From positions 1 to 6,111 of the forward strand of contig JASMAE010000328.1 of the NCBI GenBank assembly GCA_030754475.1: a DNA stretch of 6,111 bases. The letters are read 5' to 3'. The notes under the pieces were generated by a model, which searched no databases, was not told the origin of the DNA, and saw nothing but the letters and a program-made list of their open reading frames with translations. The DNA comes from Rhodospirillales bacterium (GTDB taxonomy: Bacteria; Pseudomonadota; Alphaproteobacteria; Rhodospirillales; JASLLV01). This document shows, piece by piece, positions 5,422 through 6,111 of the stretch. The position numbers and the translations under genes are program-made. Within the stretch, counting starts at the first letter, position 1; each line of letters begins with the position of its first letter.

Positions 5422-6111
5422 CTACTCGGCCACCGCCGGCAAGGCGTCCGCGAGGCTCAGGTCCAGCGCCGCAAAACCGTCGCGCAAGCGTGCCAGATGG
5501 ACATCGGGAAGGGGGCGAAGCGGCAGCCGGGGATAGCCGCCGGGAAGCCCGCGCACGTTCATGGCCGCCTTGAACGACGCATAGATGTTCTGGCCCGGAA
5601 CATCGACCAGGTCGCGCAAGGTGCGCGCCCGCGCCTGCAGCGTGCGTGCGCGTGCGTCGTCGCCGTTCACGGTCGCGAAGTAGAGCTCGGCCGCCTCCGC
5701 CCCCAAATAGTTCGCGTACGCCTCGACGTAGCCGTGCGCGCCCATGCGGACGGCAGCAAAGCCGTACTTCGACGCCGGGCCGATGAACACCCGGATGCGG
5801 TCGCCGGCGAGCTGCAGCGTCTTGTACCAGTTGACGAAGTCCTGCGAACTTTCCTTGAGCGCCACCACGTTTTCGATGTCGGCGATGCGCGAGACCAGAT
5901 CGGGCGTCAGGAAATTCACCGTCGCGGACGGAATGTTGTAGGCCATGATCGGGATGTCGACCGCGTCCGAGACGCGCGCGAAATGGGCAACGATGTCGTC
6001 GTCCGAGGGTTTCACGAAAAACGGCGGCAGCAACAGGATCCCGTCGCAGCCGGCATCCTTGGCGGCCTGGGCCAGCTCGATCGCCTCGTCGGCGCGGTTG
6101 GCGCCGACGCC
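5422..6111 (-). CDS. DHDPS/NAL-family (class I aldolase-type) lyase, N terminus beyond window
   Basis: The frame is open from the right edge to TAG at 5422, giving 229 residues, about three quarters of a roughly 300-residue DHDPS/N-acetylneuraminate lyase family barrel. The first visible residues are GVGANRADEAIELAQAAKDAG, a typical helix after the missing TTGE-type strand. Schiff-base Lys is K86 of the fragment (VVALKESSQD, codon 5854-5856), with Tyr Y58 in IMAYNIPSATVN. Authentic DHDPS carries YNxPSRT there, where Arg grips the aspartate semialdehyde carboxylate; Ala replaces it. So this is probably not a lysine-pathway DapA but a paralogue for catabolic lyase, hydratase or deaminase chemistry. 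PGGYPRLPLRPL near the end is the family's usual C-terminal signature. The downstream DAO-type oxidoreductase supports amino/imino-acid catabolism. The true start lies outside the window; the TTG at 6033 is internal. Confidence 0.88.
   Translation of the reverse strand, partial: GVGANRADEAIELAQAAKDAGCDGILLLPPFFVKPSDDDIVAHFARVSDAVDIPIMAYNIPSATVNFLTPDLVSRIADIENVVALKESSQDFVNWYKTLQLAGDRIRVFIGPASKYGFAAVRMGAHGYVEAYANYLGAEAAELYFATVNGDDARARTLQARARTLRDLVDVPGQNIYASFKAAMNVRGLPGGYPRLPLRPLPDVHLARLRDGFAALDLSLADALPAVAE

Overview
This is a GC-rich window with dense coding. Most of the long antisense reading frames are Arg/Ala/Gly-rich shadows of real genes. Codon use, strong AGGAGG-type ribosome binding sites and the GAF-like plus class III cyclase architecture suggest an alphaproteobacterium, perhaps of the Rhodospirillales/Hyphomicrobiales type. 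That is an inference; no marker gene fixes the taxon.

Layout: (1) 1-1289, minus strand. A two-gene catabolic unit: a xylose-isomerase-like TIM-barrel (sugar phosphate isomerase/epimerase family, 277 aa) followed 23 nt later by a cysteine-dioxygenase-like cupin that runs off the left edge. (2) 1290-1478. An intergenic leader with a C10 (G10 on the coding strand) homopolymer and a 12-bp palindrome. (3) 1479-2036, minus strand. An exported TPR-repeat protein of 185 aa. (4) 2037-2296. A divergent control region with a perfect 9-bp direct repeat spaced exactly 30 bp. (5) 2297-4121, plus strand. A compact cluster: a 69-aa Cys-rich protein built from a 35-residue duplication, a 74-aa two-helix membrane protein, a possible 17-codon coupling ORF, and a class III adenylate/guanylate cyclase with an altered substrate-specificity residue. 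(6) 4153-6111, minus strand and convergent with the cyclase. A FAD-dependent DadA-type amine/amino-acid oxidoreductase preceded by a DHDPS/NAL-family lyase that runs off the right edge.

The flanking minus-strand genes look like small-molecule catabolism. The right-hand pair (DHDPS-like lyase plus D-amino-acid-oxidase-like flavoprotein) resembles imino- or amino-acid degradation modules such as those for hydroxyproline, but the substrate cannot be read from the sequence. The middle plus-strand cluster is the most unusual part. A duplicated-Cys mini-protein, a membrane hairpin with one Cys near each end and a cyclase lie in tight succession. A redox- or metal-responsive cyclic-nucleotide signalling unit is a testable hypothesis, not a demonstrated function. 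No RNA genes, mobile elements or CRISPR arrays were seen.
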